From assembly GCA_030018875.1 (NCBI GenBank), contig JASEHK010000016.1, positions 1 through 15,599 on the forward strand: a stretch of 15,599 nucleotides of DNA. Reading direction: 5' to 3'. Under the pieces are notes generated by a model, which saw nothing but the letters and a program-made list of their open reading frames with translations, was not told where the DNA came from and ran no database searches. The DNA comes from Endomicrobiia bacterium. GTDB taxonomy: Bacteria; Elusimicrobiota; Endomicrobiia; PHAN01. The translations under genes were made by a program, and so were the position numbers. This document shows, piece by piece, positions 7,590 through 14,819 of the stretch (positions within the stretch are counted from its first letter, which is position 1; every line of letters starts with the position of its first letter).

Positions 7590-8369
7590 ATGAATACGAC
7601 TAATGGTTCTCTTAAAATAGCAAACCGCGTTTTTTCCTCGCGTCTTATTTTGGGCACCGGCAAGTACGGCTCGAACGAAATTATGAAAAAAGCCGTCGCC
7701 GCGTCGGGCTGCGAGATAGTCACCGTCTCGGTGAGGCGCGCGGACATATCGAATCCCGCCCGCGACATTATGTCGGCGCTCGACGGAAAATCGCTTTTGA
7801 TACTTCCGAACACATCGGGCGCGCAAAACGCCGACGAGGCCGTGCGCCTTGCGCGTCTCGCGCGCGCCACCGGAGTTTCCGATTGGATAAAGATAGAAGT
7901 CACGCCCGACCCCGGATGGCTTCTTCCCGACGGTGAGGAGACCCTGAAAGCCGCCAAGGTTCTCGTCAAAGAAGGTTTTACGGTTCTGCCTTACATCAAT
8001 GCCGACCCGATTCTGGCCAAAAAACTCGAAGACGCGGGAGCGGCCGCCGTGATGCCTCTGGCTTCTCCGATAGGCTCCAACAGAGGGATGAGAACTCTCG
8101 ACTTAATAAAAATCATCGTGGGGCAGTCGAGAGTTCCCGTTATCGTGGACGCGGGTCTGGGGCGGCCTTCTCACGCGGCGCAGGCGCTTGAAATCGGTGT
8201 TGACGCAGTTATGGTGAACACGGCGGTATCGTCGAGCGGCGACCCCGAAATGATGGCGCGCGGATTTCGACTCGCCGTCGAGGCTGGACGCGCGGCGTAT
8301 TTATCGGGTCTTGGGCCCGAGTCCGACAAGGCCGGAGCGTCGAGCCCCGCCGAATGGATAATCAAATGA
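7590..8369 (+). CDS. thiG: thiazole synthase ThiG
   Basis: ThiG builds the thiamine thiazole phosphate from 1-deoxy-D-xylulose 5-phosphate, dehydroglycine (from ThiH) and ThiS thiocarboxylate. It is a 259-residue TIM-barrel enzyme. The Schiff-base lysine is K101 in WIKIEV (99-104). Other family signatures are FSSRLILGTGKY (15-26), LPNTSGAQNADEAV (72-85), PLASPIGSNRG (156-166), DAGLGRPSHAA (187-197) and DAVMVNTAV (205-213). A GGAG (7578-7581) lies 8 nt before the ATG. It is followed immediately by thiH, its working partner, through an ATGA overlap. The 26-nt gap after recG is too short for a TPP riboswitch. Confidence 0.96.
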   Translation: MNTTNGSLKIANRVFSSRLILGTGKYGSNEIMKKAVAASGCEIVTVSVRRADISNPARDIMSALDGKSLLILPNTSGAQNADEAVRLARLARATGVSDWIKIEVTPDPGWLLPDGEETLKAAKVLVKEGFTVLPYINADPILAKKLEDAGAAAVMPLASPIGSNRGMRTLDLIKIIVGQSRVPVIVDAGLGRPSHAAQALEIGVDAVMVNTAVSSSGDPEMMARGFRLAVEAGRAAYLSGLGPESDKAGASSPAEWIIK

Positions 8370-9487
8370 GTTTTTCCGACGAGTTCAAGAATTTTGACGT
8401 CGCCGCCATAAGCGCGAAAATATACCGCTCGACATCCGCCGACGTCCGCCGCGCCCTGTCGAAGGAGACCGCCTCACTCGACGATTTTCTGGCGCTTCTG
8501 TCGCCTGCGGCGCGCGATTACGCGCATGAACTTGCCGCGCGTTCAAGGGAGATTACGCTCAGACATTTCGGCGGGAACATAGGCCTTTACGCCCCGCTTT
8601 ATCTCTCCAACGAGTGCGACAATGCCTGCCGGTATTGCGGTTTCAATTCTGCCTCCTCCGTCGGCCGCAAGACTCTTTCCGAGGAAGAAACGCTACGCGA
8701 AGCCGACAGTCTCAAATCGCGCGGCTTCGACAACGTATTGCTTCTTACCGGGGAATCGTCGTCGAAGGCCGGCCCCGCGTACGTTGAGCGCGCCGTCAGG
8801 CTTCTGACGGACAAGTTCACTTTTATAGGGCTTGAGATATTTCCTTCTTCCCGGGATGTTTATCGGAAGTTCGCCCTGGCCGGAGCTTCCGGACTGACGG
8901 TCTATCAGGAGACCTACGACGAGAAAGTCTATGCCGATATGCATTCGTCCGGAGCCAAGAAAGATTTCCGTATGAGACTCGATACCCCCGGCCGGGCTCT
9001 GGAAGCCGGATTCAGAAGAGTCGGATTGGGCGCGCTTCTGGGCCTCGCCGACTGGCGCGTCGAGGCCGCGTTTCTGGGGTTGCACGCCTCGTATCTGGCC
9101 GACAAATACTGGCGCAGCGACATCACAATAAGTTTCCCGCGTCTAAAAAAATGCGCTTCGAATTTTATGCCGCCCCGTCCGGTTTCCGACGGGGAAGTCG
9201 CCTCGATGATATTCGCGCTCAGGCTTTTCCTGCCTCGCGTCGGCATGATTCTCTCGACTCGAGAGTCCGCGGCATTCCGCGATTCTTTCGTCGGATGGGG
9301 AATCACTATGATGAGCGCGGCGTCCCGCACCAATCCCGGCGGTTACTCCGGCGAGGAGACCCTTGAACAGTTCGAAGTCTCGGATACTCGCGGCGTCAGC
9401 GAGGTCGTCCGCGCGATAGAGGGCAGAGGGTGTTTCGCGGTCTTCAAGGATTGGGACAAATCTTTCGGAGTCGCCCGTTACGATTGA
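8366..9487 (+). CDS. thiH: 2-iminoacetate synthase ThiH (radical SAM)
   Basis: ThiH cleaves tyrosine with a 5'-deoxyadenosyl radical to p-cresol and dehydroglycine, the glycine-derived unit of the thiazole in organisms that do not use the oxygen-dependent ThiO. The 4Fe-4S/SAM motif CDNACRYC sits in PLYLSNECDNACRYCGF. Later family blocks include SFPRLKKC, ILSTRESAAFRD and GITMMSAASRTNPGGY. I chose the ATG at 8366 (MSFSDEF), giving 373 residues, because it overlaps the thiG stop as ATGA and aligns with the known MKTFSD start of E. coli ThiH. An ATG four codons upstream (8354) is the alternative. The enzyme is oxygen-sensitive, which suggests an anaerobic host. Confidence 0.95.
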   Translation: MSFSDEFKNFDVAAISAKIYRSTSADVRRALSKETASLDDFLALLSPAARDYAHELAARSREITLRHFGGNIGLYAPLYLSNECDNACRYCGFNSASSVGRKTLSEEETLREADSLKSRGFDNVLLLTGESSSKAGPAYVERAVRLLTDKFTFIGLEIFPSSRDVYRKFALAGASGLTVYQETYDEKVYADMHSSGAKKDFRMRLDTPGRALEAGFRRVGLGALLGLADWRVEAAFLGLHASYLADKYWRSDITISFPRLKKCASNFMPPRPVSDGEVASMIFALRLFLPRVGMILSTRESAAFRDSFVGWGITMMSAASRTNPGGYSGEETLEQFEVSDTRGVSEVVRAIEGRGCFAVFKDWDKSFGVARYD

Positions 9488-9511
9488 CGCTGTTCCGACG
9501 AGGATTTTACG

Positions 9512-9712
9512 ATGAATATAAAACTTAATGGTAAAGCGGCCAAAGTGGCGGCCCGCATTTCCGTGGGGCGGCTTCTCGACGATATTAAGATAAGCCGCGA
9601 TGCCGCCGCCGTCGAACTCAACGGACGGATAATCAAAAAAGAGAACTTTGACTCCACGCCCATTCCGTCCGGCGCCATCGTCGAGATAATACGTTTTATG
9701 GGCGGAGGATGA
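9512..9712 (+). CDS. thiS: sulfur carrier protein ThiS
   Basis: A 66-residue beta-grasp, ubiquitin-like sulfur carrier. After adenylation (ThiF) and sulfur loading, its C-terminal glycine is a thiocarboxylate that donates sulfur to ThiG. Evidence: N-terminal MNIKLNGK, the internal AVELNGRIIKKENF (33-46), the late GAIVEIIRFMGGG (54-66) and the required terminal Gly-Gly. A GAGGA (9500-9504) lies 7 nt before the ATG. It sits between thiH and thiE. No thiF is present in the window, so the activating enzyme must be encoded elsewhere. Confidence 0.93.
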   Translation: MNIKLNGKAAKVAARISVGRLLDDIKISRDAAAVELNGRIIKKENFDSTPIPSGAIVEIIRFMGGG

Positions 9713-9752
9713 TATTCGAGCGGAGCGAGTGAAACGAGTGAATAGATTTGAA

Positions 9753-10448
9753 ATGGATGATTTCTACCGGCGGGTTTGCGGATTTTCGGGTTTCGGGCTT
9801 TACGCGGTAATCACCGAAAAGTTCTGCGCCGGCCGCTCGTCCGTCGAGGTTCTTGAAAAACTCGCGCGCGCGGGCGTCAAACTCGCGCAGTTGCGCGAGA
9901 AAGAGAAAAGTAAAAAAGAGATATATGAGACGGCGATTAGTTTCCGCGAAATAACGCGCGCGAACAGGATGCTGTTCATCGTCAACGACCATCTCGACGT
10001 GGCGCTGGCCGCCCGCGCCGACGGCGTTCATCTGGGGCAGAGCGATTTACCACTCGCGGCCGCCCGCCGGGCCTCGCCGGATTTAATCGTCGGGGTGTCC
10101 ACCCATTCCGTACATGAGGCTCTTTCGGCGCAGGACTCCGGCGCCGATTACGTAAACATCGGCCCGATATTTCCGACGGCCACGAAGGAAAGCGGCGTCG
10201 CTCCCCTGGGCGTTGCCGCCGCCAAAAATATCGCGTCGCGCATCAGAATTCCTTTTACCGTTATGGGAGGCATAAAAGAGGCCAACATCTCCGAGGCCGC
10301 CTCGACGGGCGCTAAGGTTTTCGCAATGGTTACGGAAATAACCGCCGCCGCCGACATAGAAGGTAAAGTGCGGTCTCTGTCCGCCGCGTTCAATGGCCTG
10401 ACGAGGACAAGTCAAATCATTTCAAAAAACGAGCATAATTTATTATAA
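9753..10448 (+). CDS. thiE: thiamine-phosphate synthase ThiE
   Basis: ThiE joins HMP-pyrophosphate and thiazole phosphate to make thiamine phosphate. TIM-barrel family motifs, numbered from the upstream GTG at 9729: GLYAVIT (23-29), KLAQLREK (51-58), FIVNDHLDVALAARADGVHLGQSD (83-106), VGVSTHS (121-127), GADYVNIGPIFPTATK (138-153) and TVMGGI (177-182). I prefer the ATG at 9753, giving 231 residues. The GTG start needs GGAG at only 3-nt spacing and lies in a short repetitive stretch (CGAGTGAAA/CGAGTGAAT, about 9726-9743) that looks intergenic. The protein has a polar C-terminal tail of about 20 residues beyond the core. It is the last gene of the thi cluster. Confidence 0.92.
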   Translation: MDDFYRRVCGFSGFGLYAVITEKFCAGRSSVEVLEKLARAGVKLAQLREKEKSKKEIYETAISFREITRANRMLFIVNDHLDVALAARADGVHLGQSDLPLAAARRASPDLIVGVSTHSVHEALSAQDSGADYVNIGPIFPTATKESGVAPLGVAAAKNIASRIRIPFTVMGGIKEANISEAASTGAKVFAMVTEITAAADIEGKVRSLSAAFNGLTRTSQIISKNEHNLL

Positions 10449-10449
10449 T
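10421..10449 (+). promoter_or_regulatory. possible sigma-70 promoter for coaD
   Basis: A consensus TATAAT (10444-10449) overlaps the thiE stop. It lies 17 nt after TTCAAA (10421-10426), a 4/6 match to the -35 box. Transcription would start near 10456, almost at the coaD ATG (10459), which lacks a Shine-Dalgarno (the upstream CCTCC has the wrong polarity). If real, coaD would be expressed from a nearly leaderless mRNA. A chance match in AT-rich sequence is possible. Confidence 0.3.
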
Positions 10450-10458
10450 ACCTCCAAA

Positions 10459-10950
10459 ATGAAAAACACCGCGGTTTACCCCGGCAGTTTCGACCCGCCG
10501 ACGAACGGTCATCTTGATGTGATAGCCCGGGCGTCGAGGCTTTTTCCCCGTCTCATAGTGGCCGTAACGGACAATCAAAACAAGACCCCGACTCATACGC
10601 TCGAAGAGCGCCTATTGATGCTTCGCGGCATCACAAAAAATATACCCGGAGTTTCCGTCGAGATTTTTTCGGGTCTCCTCGTCAATTATCTCAAGAAAAA
10701 AAACGCGAGGGTCATAATAAGAGGACTCAGAGCCGTCTCGGACTTCGAGTATGAATTTCAACTCGCGCTGATGAACAGAAAACTCTCGCCATCCATAGAA
10801 ACGGTTTTTCTGATGCCCGACGAAAAATATGTTTATCTGTCCTCCAGTATGGTCAACGAAGTCGCGCGGCTCGGCGGCAGCGTTGATTGTTTCGTCCCGC
10901 CGCTCGTGCGCGCGCAAGTGATAAAAAAATGCAGACATTCAAACCCATAA
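10459..10950 (+). CDS. coaD: phosphopantetheine adenylyltransferase
   Basis: CoaD transfers AMP from ATP to 4'-phosphopantetheine, giving dephospho-CoA, the penultimate step of coenzyme A synthesis. The 163-residue length is typical. Evidence: AVYPGSFDPPTNGH (5-18) with the nucleotidyltransferase signature TNGH, IIRGLRAVSDFEYE (86-99), MPDEKYVYLSSS (119-130, with the C-terminal ISST-like motif) and a final VPPLV segment. It starts 10 nt after thiE and its 3' end overlaps the next gene by 22 nt, so it is physically tied to the pilus genes although functionally unrelated. No Shine-Dalgarno is visible. Confidence 0.96.
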   Translation: MKNTAVYPGSFDPPTNGHLDVIARASRLFPRLIVAVTDNQNKTPTHTLEERLLMLRGITKNIPGVSVEIFSGLLVNYLKKKNARVIIRGLRAVSDFEYEFQLALMNRKLSPSIETVFLMPDEKYVYLSSSMVNEVARLGGSVDCFVPPLVRAQVIKKCRHSNP

Positions 10951-12377
10951 ACAAACGTCTCGGCGACCTTCTCGTTGACACAAAACTCATAACCCACGCT
11001 CAGCTTGCCGGTGCGCTTGAACTCCAGCGCAAAAAGGGCGTAAAGATCGGCCGCGCGTTGCTGGAGCTCGGCTATGTAACGGAAGATTTGCTCCTGGCAT
11101 TCTTAGGCAGACAGTGCGGCATATCGTACGTTTCGCTGAAAGAATTCGGCGGAATCAGCCCCGAAGCCATTCGCGCCGTGCCCGAATATCTGGCCAGACA
11201 GTGGGAAATATGCCCGCTGAAAATCCAGGACGATAAATTGACGGTGGCCGTGGCGGATTGTTTCAATTTGTTCGCCACCGACGATCTGAGACTCATTACG
11301 GGGCTTGAGGTAAACACGGTGATAGCGTCCGCCGACGAGATTAGATCTTTCGTGGAACGACACTATGTTTCGCGCTCTCTTACGTCCGGGCGCTCCACGT
11401 CCGACGCTCCGGCCGCTGCCCTAAAACTCGCCGCGAAGCTCGGCGCGACCGAAATGTATTTCGACGCCGAAAAAATCAGGTATTTTTTCGGATTGAAATA
11501 TCTTAAGACCGTGGAACTTTCGCAAAAAGAGTCGGACGCCCTGTCAAAATATTTCAAGTTCAATCCTCGCGCGCGCGCGCGTGCGTCGTTCCGCGGGGGT
11601 AGCGCGCCGGCCTCTCTGGATTTTCAGGCTTCTGGCGCCCCGCCCGACATCAAAATAAAAATAAGAAACGCGGCGACGCCGTCATTGCGCGATTTTGGCA
11701 TTGAATCCGACGACGCCGCCCTACTGGAAAAACATTTCGCCGACGGCAGAGGTCTTGTCGTCGTCTCGGGCGCGGCGGCTTCGGGCAAAAGCGCGTTCCT
11801 CGCGGCCTTGGCCCGCGCGGTATCGTCGCCGCAGAAGGTCGTTTATTTTTTCTCCGACGCGGCTCCCGATGTCTTGTCCGGCTCCGGCGCCGTTTGCGCC
11901 AGACCGTCCGCCATCGCCGATTATCTGCCCGGCGCGCACAATGTTTTCTTCGATTCCGGCGATTTGTCGTCGTCTCTGTCGGCGGAAGCGCTTGCGTTAG
12001 CGGCCACGACTTCGCTGACCGCGACTTTCGTCGAGGAACTGCCCGCCGCCGCCTCCTTGGCGCGGCTTTACGCGCGGCTGGCGCTGGTAAAAAAACTATG
12101 CCCCGAGTGCCGTAAGCAATACGCGGTTTCAAGGGACTACATAGTGAACTCGGGTATCACGGTTCCGGTAAAAGAGGAACAGATAATACTTTCAAAATCG
12201 CCCGGCTGCGAGGCCTGCGACTACACCGGCTCGTCCGGCGCTCTGGTTGTCTGCTACATAAGCGAGGAGTGCGCGAGACTTTCGGTCGAAGACATACGCC
12301 TGAAGATTCTGCTCGCTGTATGGCACAAAGCTCTCTCAGGCGAGGTTTCCGTCGAGGAGGTTCTCCTTTACAAATAA
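10929..12377 (+). CDS. PilB/GspE-family protein with degenerate ATPase site
   Basis: This protein occupies the place of the pilus extension ATPase. Residues 1-70 form an MshEN/T2SSE_N-like domain (KRLGDLLVDTKLITHAQL, 9-26; KIGRALLELGYVTEDLL, 39-55), a type that binds c-di-GMP in some homologues. The N2 region at about 165-215 retains only a trace of the usual SDIHIEP/RIDG blocks. The P-loop GAAASGKS (281-288) is altered from GPTGSGKS. The Asp box, Walker B glutamate and His box are not recognisable: VFFDSGD (339-345) and TATFVEE (364-370) sit where GEIRD and TLHTN should be. The zinc-type pairs CPEC (391-394) and CEAC (427-430) remain. At 482 residues it is shorter than typical PilB. The frame is intact. 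The ATG at 10929 is chosen over an upstream TTG. It probably acts as a structural or signalling partner; residual ATP binding is possible. Confidence 0.8.
   Translation: MQTFKPINKRLGDLLVDTKLITHAQLAGALELQRKKGVKIGRALLELGYVTEDLLLAFLGRQCGISYVSLKEFGGISPEAIRAVPEYLARQWEICPLKIQDDKLTVAVADCFNLFATDDLRLITGLEVNTVIASADEIRSFVERHYVSRSLTSGRSTSDAPAAALKLAAKLGATEMYFDAEKIRYFFGLKYLKTVELSQKESDALSKYFKFNPRARARASFRGGSAPASLDFQASGAPPDIKIKIRNAATPSLRDFGIESDDAALLEKHFADGRGLVVVSGAAASGKSAFLAALARAVSSPQKVVYFFSDAAPDVLSGSGAVCARPSAIADYLPGAHNVFFDSGDLSSSLSAEALALAATTSLTATFVEELPAAASLARLYARLALVKKLCPECRKQYAVSRDYIVNSGITVPVKEEQIILSKSPGCEACDYTGSSGALVVCYISEECARLSVEDIRLKILLAVWHKALSGEVSVEEVLLYK
11568..11585 (+). repeat. alternating CG dinucleotide tract inside the PilB-like gene
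   Basis: Seven CG units (11568-11581) followed by TGCG encode the Arg-Ala run at about residues 214-219, in a low-complexity linker between the N2-like and P-loop regions. A loss or gain of one unit would shift the frame and truncate the protein. Alternating purine-pyrimidine of this kind can adopt Z-DNA. Confidence 0.6.
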
Positions 12378-12380
12378 ATT

Positions 12381-13445
12381 ATGCTGAATATGAATGACCT
12401 TTTGATTATGATGATGGAGAAGCGCGCTTCCGACCTTCATATAACCGTCGGCGCCCCTCCGACGCTTCGCATAGACGGGCAGATGATACCGACCAATTAC
12501 GAAAAGTTGACATCGGACGTTTGTCAGCGGCTCGTTTATTCTCTTCTTACCGACGCGCAGAAAGAAAAATACGAAGCCACTAACGAACTGGATCTTTCTT
12601 TCGGCATTAAGGGCGTCGGCAGAGTAAGGATGAACGTTTTCCGTCAGAGAGGCGCCGTCGCCGCGGCCCTGCGTTCGATACCGCAGAAGATAATGACCTT
12701 CGACGAACTAAATCTTCCGCCGGTAGTTTATGAGATGATGAAAATATCCAAAGGCCTGATACTCGTTACGGGCCCGACGGGCTCCGGAAAATCCACAACC
12801 CTCGCCTCGATGATAGATTTTTTGAACGAGCGCCGGCGGGGCCACATAATGACGATAGAAGACCCCATCGAGTACGTCCATCAGCACAAAAACTGCGTCG
12901 TCAACCAGCGCGAACTCGGCTCGGACACTTCGAGTTTTACGGTTGCGCTCAAATATGTGTTGAGGCAGGATCCTGACATCATCCTCATCGGAGAAATGAG
13001 AGATTTTGATACGATATCGGCGGCCCTTACCATAGCCGAGACCGGCCACCTCGTCTTCGGGACTCTTCATACGACCGACGCCGTCTCGTCAATAAACCGC
13101 ATCGTTGACGTCTTCCCGCCGCACCAGCAGTCTCAGATAAGAAGCCAGCTTTCTTTTACCCTGCAGGCGGTTTTTGCGCAGCAACTTTTGCCGCTGGCTT
13201 CGGGTTCCGGCAGAATACTGGCTTCCGAGATAATGGTCGTGACCCCGGCCGTCAAAAACCTCATCCGCGATATGAAGGCCGAGCAGATTTATCTCTCGAT
13301 ACAGACGGGGCTAAAATTCGGGATGCAGACGATGAACCAGTCGCTGTACGATTTGTATATCAAGAAAAAAATAACATACAATCAGGCCGTGGATGCCTCG
13401 ACCGAACCCGAAGAACTCAAAAAACTTATGCAGAAACCGGTCTGA
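12381..13445 (+). CDS. pilT: type IV pilus retraction ATPase PilT
   Basis: PilT is the hexameric AAA-like motor that depolymerises type IV pili at the cytoplasmic base and drives twitching motility. The 354-residue protein is complete and canonical: KRASDLHITVG (14-24), Walker A GPTGSGKSTT (131-140), Asp box TIEDPIEYVH (158-167), Walker B ILIGEMRDFDT (201-211), His box TGHLVFGTLHTTDA (221-234) and VKNLIRDMK (291-299), the equivalent of the AIRNLIRE retraction motif. The intact motifs contrast with the degenerate protein encoded 3 nt upstream. The start may be the ATG at 12381 or the one at 12390; a GAGGAGG (12355-12361) lies upstream at long spacing. Confidence 0.95.
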   Translation: MLNMNDLLIMMMEKRASDLHITVGAPPTLRIDGQMIPTNYEKLTSDVCQRLVYSLLTDAQKEKYEATNELDLSFGIKGVGRVRMNVFRQRGAVAAALRSIPQKIMTFDELNLPPVVYEMMKISKGLILVTGPTGSGKSTTLASMIDFLNERRRGHIMTIEDPIEYVHQHKNCVVNQRELGSDTSSFTVALKYVLRQDPDIILIGEMRDFDTISAALTIAETGHLVFGTLHTTDAVSSINRIVDVFPPHQQSQIRSQLSFTLQAVFAQQLLPLASGSGRILASEIMVVTPAVKNLIRDMKAEQIYLSIQTGLKFGMQTMNQSLYDLYIKKKITYNQAVDASTEPEELKKLMQKPV

Positions 13446-13492
13446 TTTTAGAACCTAATGTAAGCGGAACATTTCGACTCCCCGACCGGTTT
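13434..13492 (+). other. long-loop inverted repeat spanning the pilT stop
   Basis: AAACCGGTC (13434-13442) and GACCGGTTT (13484-13492) are perfect 9-bp complements separated by 41 nt, and they bracket the pilT stop. This could fold in the pilT-pilC mRNA and tune pilC translation, or it could be chance. There is no T-run typical of a terminator. The rest of the 67-nt pilT-pilC gap shows no promoter. Confidence 0.3.
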
Positions 13493-13512
13493 TGACGCCG
13501 ACTTAAAAAATT

Positions 13513-14736
13513 ATGCCGAATTTTTCCTACAAAGCAAGACCTCCGTCGGGAGCCGTAGTTACCGGAGTCATAGATGCTCAGGACCAGCGCTCGGCCTTGG
13601 AGAAGCTCAAAAGCCAGCGCCTTATCCCAATTGAGGTTTCCGAGCAGAAGGCCACGGGCGTCGCCGCGCTGATAGGCAAAATCAATCCCTTCAAACCCTC
13701 CGTTAAATCCAACGACATAGTGCTTTTCTCCCGACAACTTTCAACGATGGTTTCCGCCGGCGTTCCGATAGTCCAGGGTTTGAGCATTTTGTCGGAGCAG
13801 ATAGAAAACCCCGCTTTCCGAGTCGTAGTTACCGGCATTAAGGAAGATATCGAATCGGGCGTCTCAATGCCCGACGCGATGAGAAAACATCCCAAGGCAT
13901 TCAGCGAACTTTACGTCTCGATGATAAAGGCCGGCGACGAAGGCGGCATACTCGACACGATACTTCAGCGCCTGTCGCAGTATATGGAGTCATCCGAGGA
14001 ATTGAAGGGCAAAGTCAAAGGGGCTCTGACGATGCCTGCCGTCATCGGGTTTATAGCCGTGTCCGTTGTCATATTTCTTCTCGTGTTCGTTCTGCCCACC
14101 TTCAAAAGCATATTCGCGAGTTTCGGCGCCGAACTTCCTTTACCGACGAGACTCCTTATGAATCTCTCGGATTTGCTGACAAGATTCTTCTATCTGGTCG
14201 TAATAATTCCAATCAGCGCTTTTTTCGGTTTCAAGCAGGCTCTCAAAGTCCCCAAATTCAGGTTCCAGTTCGACGGGATTATTTTGAAGGCGCCGATGTT
14301 CGGTATAATGCTCAGAAAAGTGGCCATAGCCAAGTTCTCTCGGACGCTTGGCACCTTGATAAAATCCGGCGTTCCCATAATGCAGGCGCTCGACACGGTG
14401 GCGAAGACCTCGGGCAATATGGTGCTCGAAAAAGCCATAATGACCGCCCGCGACGAAGTAAAAAAAGGCGAACACATGGTCGCCCCCCTTAAAAAAAGCG
14501 GGCAGTTCCCGCCGATGGTCATACAGATGATATCCGTCGGAGAACAGACGGGAAATCTCGACACGATGCTCGTCAAAATCGCCGATTTCTACGACTCCGA
14601 GGTGGACGTGGCGGTCAAAAGTCTTACAAGTATGATAGAGCCGCTCGTGATGGCGTTCCTGGGCGTCGTCATAGGCGGTATAGTCATAGCGATGTTCCTG
14701 CCGATGTTTGAGATGAGCCAGCTGGTCGGCAATTAG
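13513..14736 (+). CDS. pilC: type IV pilus inner-membrane platform protein PilC
   Basis: PilC/GspF is the polytopic platform protein that couples the cytoplasmic motors to pilin insertion and extraction. The 407-residue protein starts with the typical FSYKARPPSGAVVTGVIDA (4-22). It contains two T2SSF repeats: LFSRQLSTMVSAGVPIVQGL to GDEGGILD (71-148), and KFSRTLGTLIKSGVPIMQAL to GEQTGNLD (274-350). Membrane spans lie at about 176-196, 225-240 and 376-397. Length and order are normal. It lies 67 nt after pilT. A second, synonymous copy of its last codons lies 77 bp downstream. Confidence 0.95.
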   Translation: MPNFSYKARPPSGAVVTGVIDAQDQRSALEKLKSQRLIPIEVSEQKATGVAALIGKINPFKPSVKSNDIVLFSRQLSTMVSAGVPIVQGLSILSEQIENPAFRVVVTGIKEDIESGVSMPDAMRKHPKAFSELYVSMIKAGDEGGILDTILQRLSQYMESSEELKGKVKGALTMPAVIGFIAVSVVIFLLVFVLPTFKSIFASFGAELPLPTRLLMNLSDLLTRFFYLVVIIPISAFFGFKQALKVPKFRFQFDGIILKAPMFGIMLRKVAIAKFSRTLGTLIKSGVPIMQALDTVAKTSGNMVLEKAIMTARDEVKKGEHMVAPLKKSGQFPPMVIQMISVGEQTGNLDTMLVKIADFYDSEVDVAVKSLTSMIEPLVMAFLGVVIGGIVIAMFLPMFEMSQLVGN

Positions 14737-14815
14737 AGGTTTTAAGAAAAATCTGGCGAATACAGGGGACGCCGCAGGCGGCCCCGCCGATGAGCCAGTT
14801 GGTTGGCAATTAGAA
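14712..14815 (+). repeat. direct repeat: relic copy of the pilC 3' end
   Basis: The 27 bp at 14712-14738 (end of pilC, encoding MSQLVGN-stop) recur at 14789-14815 with three differences. Within the coding part the changes are CTG to TTG and GTC to GTT, both synonymous, so the second copy still reads MSQLVGN-stop. The bases before it (14776-14788) also weakly resemble pilC upstream of its end. This suggests a remnant of another pilC allele or paralogue left by recombination. Confidence 0.65.
14765..14785. repeat. GC-rich hairpin between the two pilC tails
   Basis: GGGG-A-CGCC pairs with GGCG-G-CCCC around a 3-nt loop, giving eight pairs and one A/G mismatch. No T-run follows, so it is not a typical intrinsic terminator. 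It may be another dispersed hairpin of the kind seen at 5323-5441, or a 3'-end stabiliser of the pilC message. Confidence 0.4.
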
Positions 14816-14819
14816 GATA

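Noticed and set aside
7367..7969. Antisense open frame of 200 codons spanning the recG end and thiG start
   Set aside because: It covers two certain genes and has no Shine-Dalgarno or domain; the sequence is explained by codon structure on the + strand.
10887..10928. TTG start extending the PilB-like protein by 14 residues
   Set aside because: The extension is low-complexity Arg/Ala encoded within coaD; the ATG at 10929 begins right before the RLGDLL block, as in homologues.
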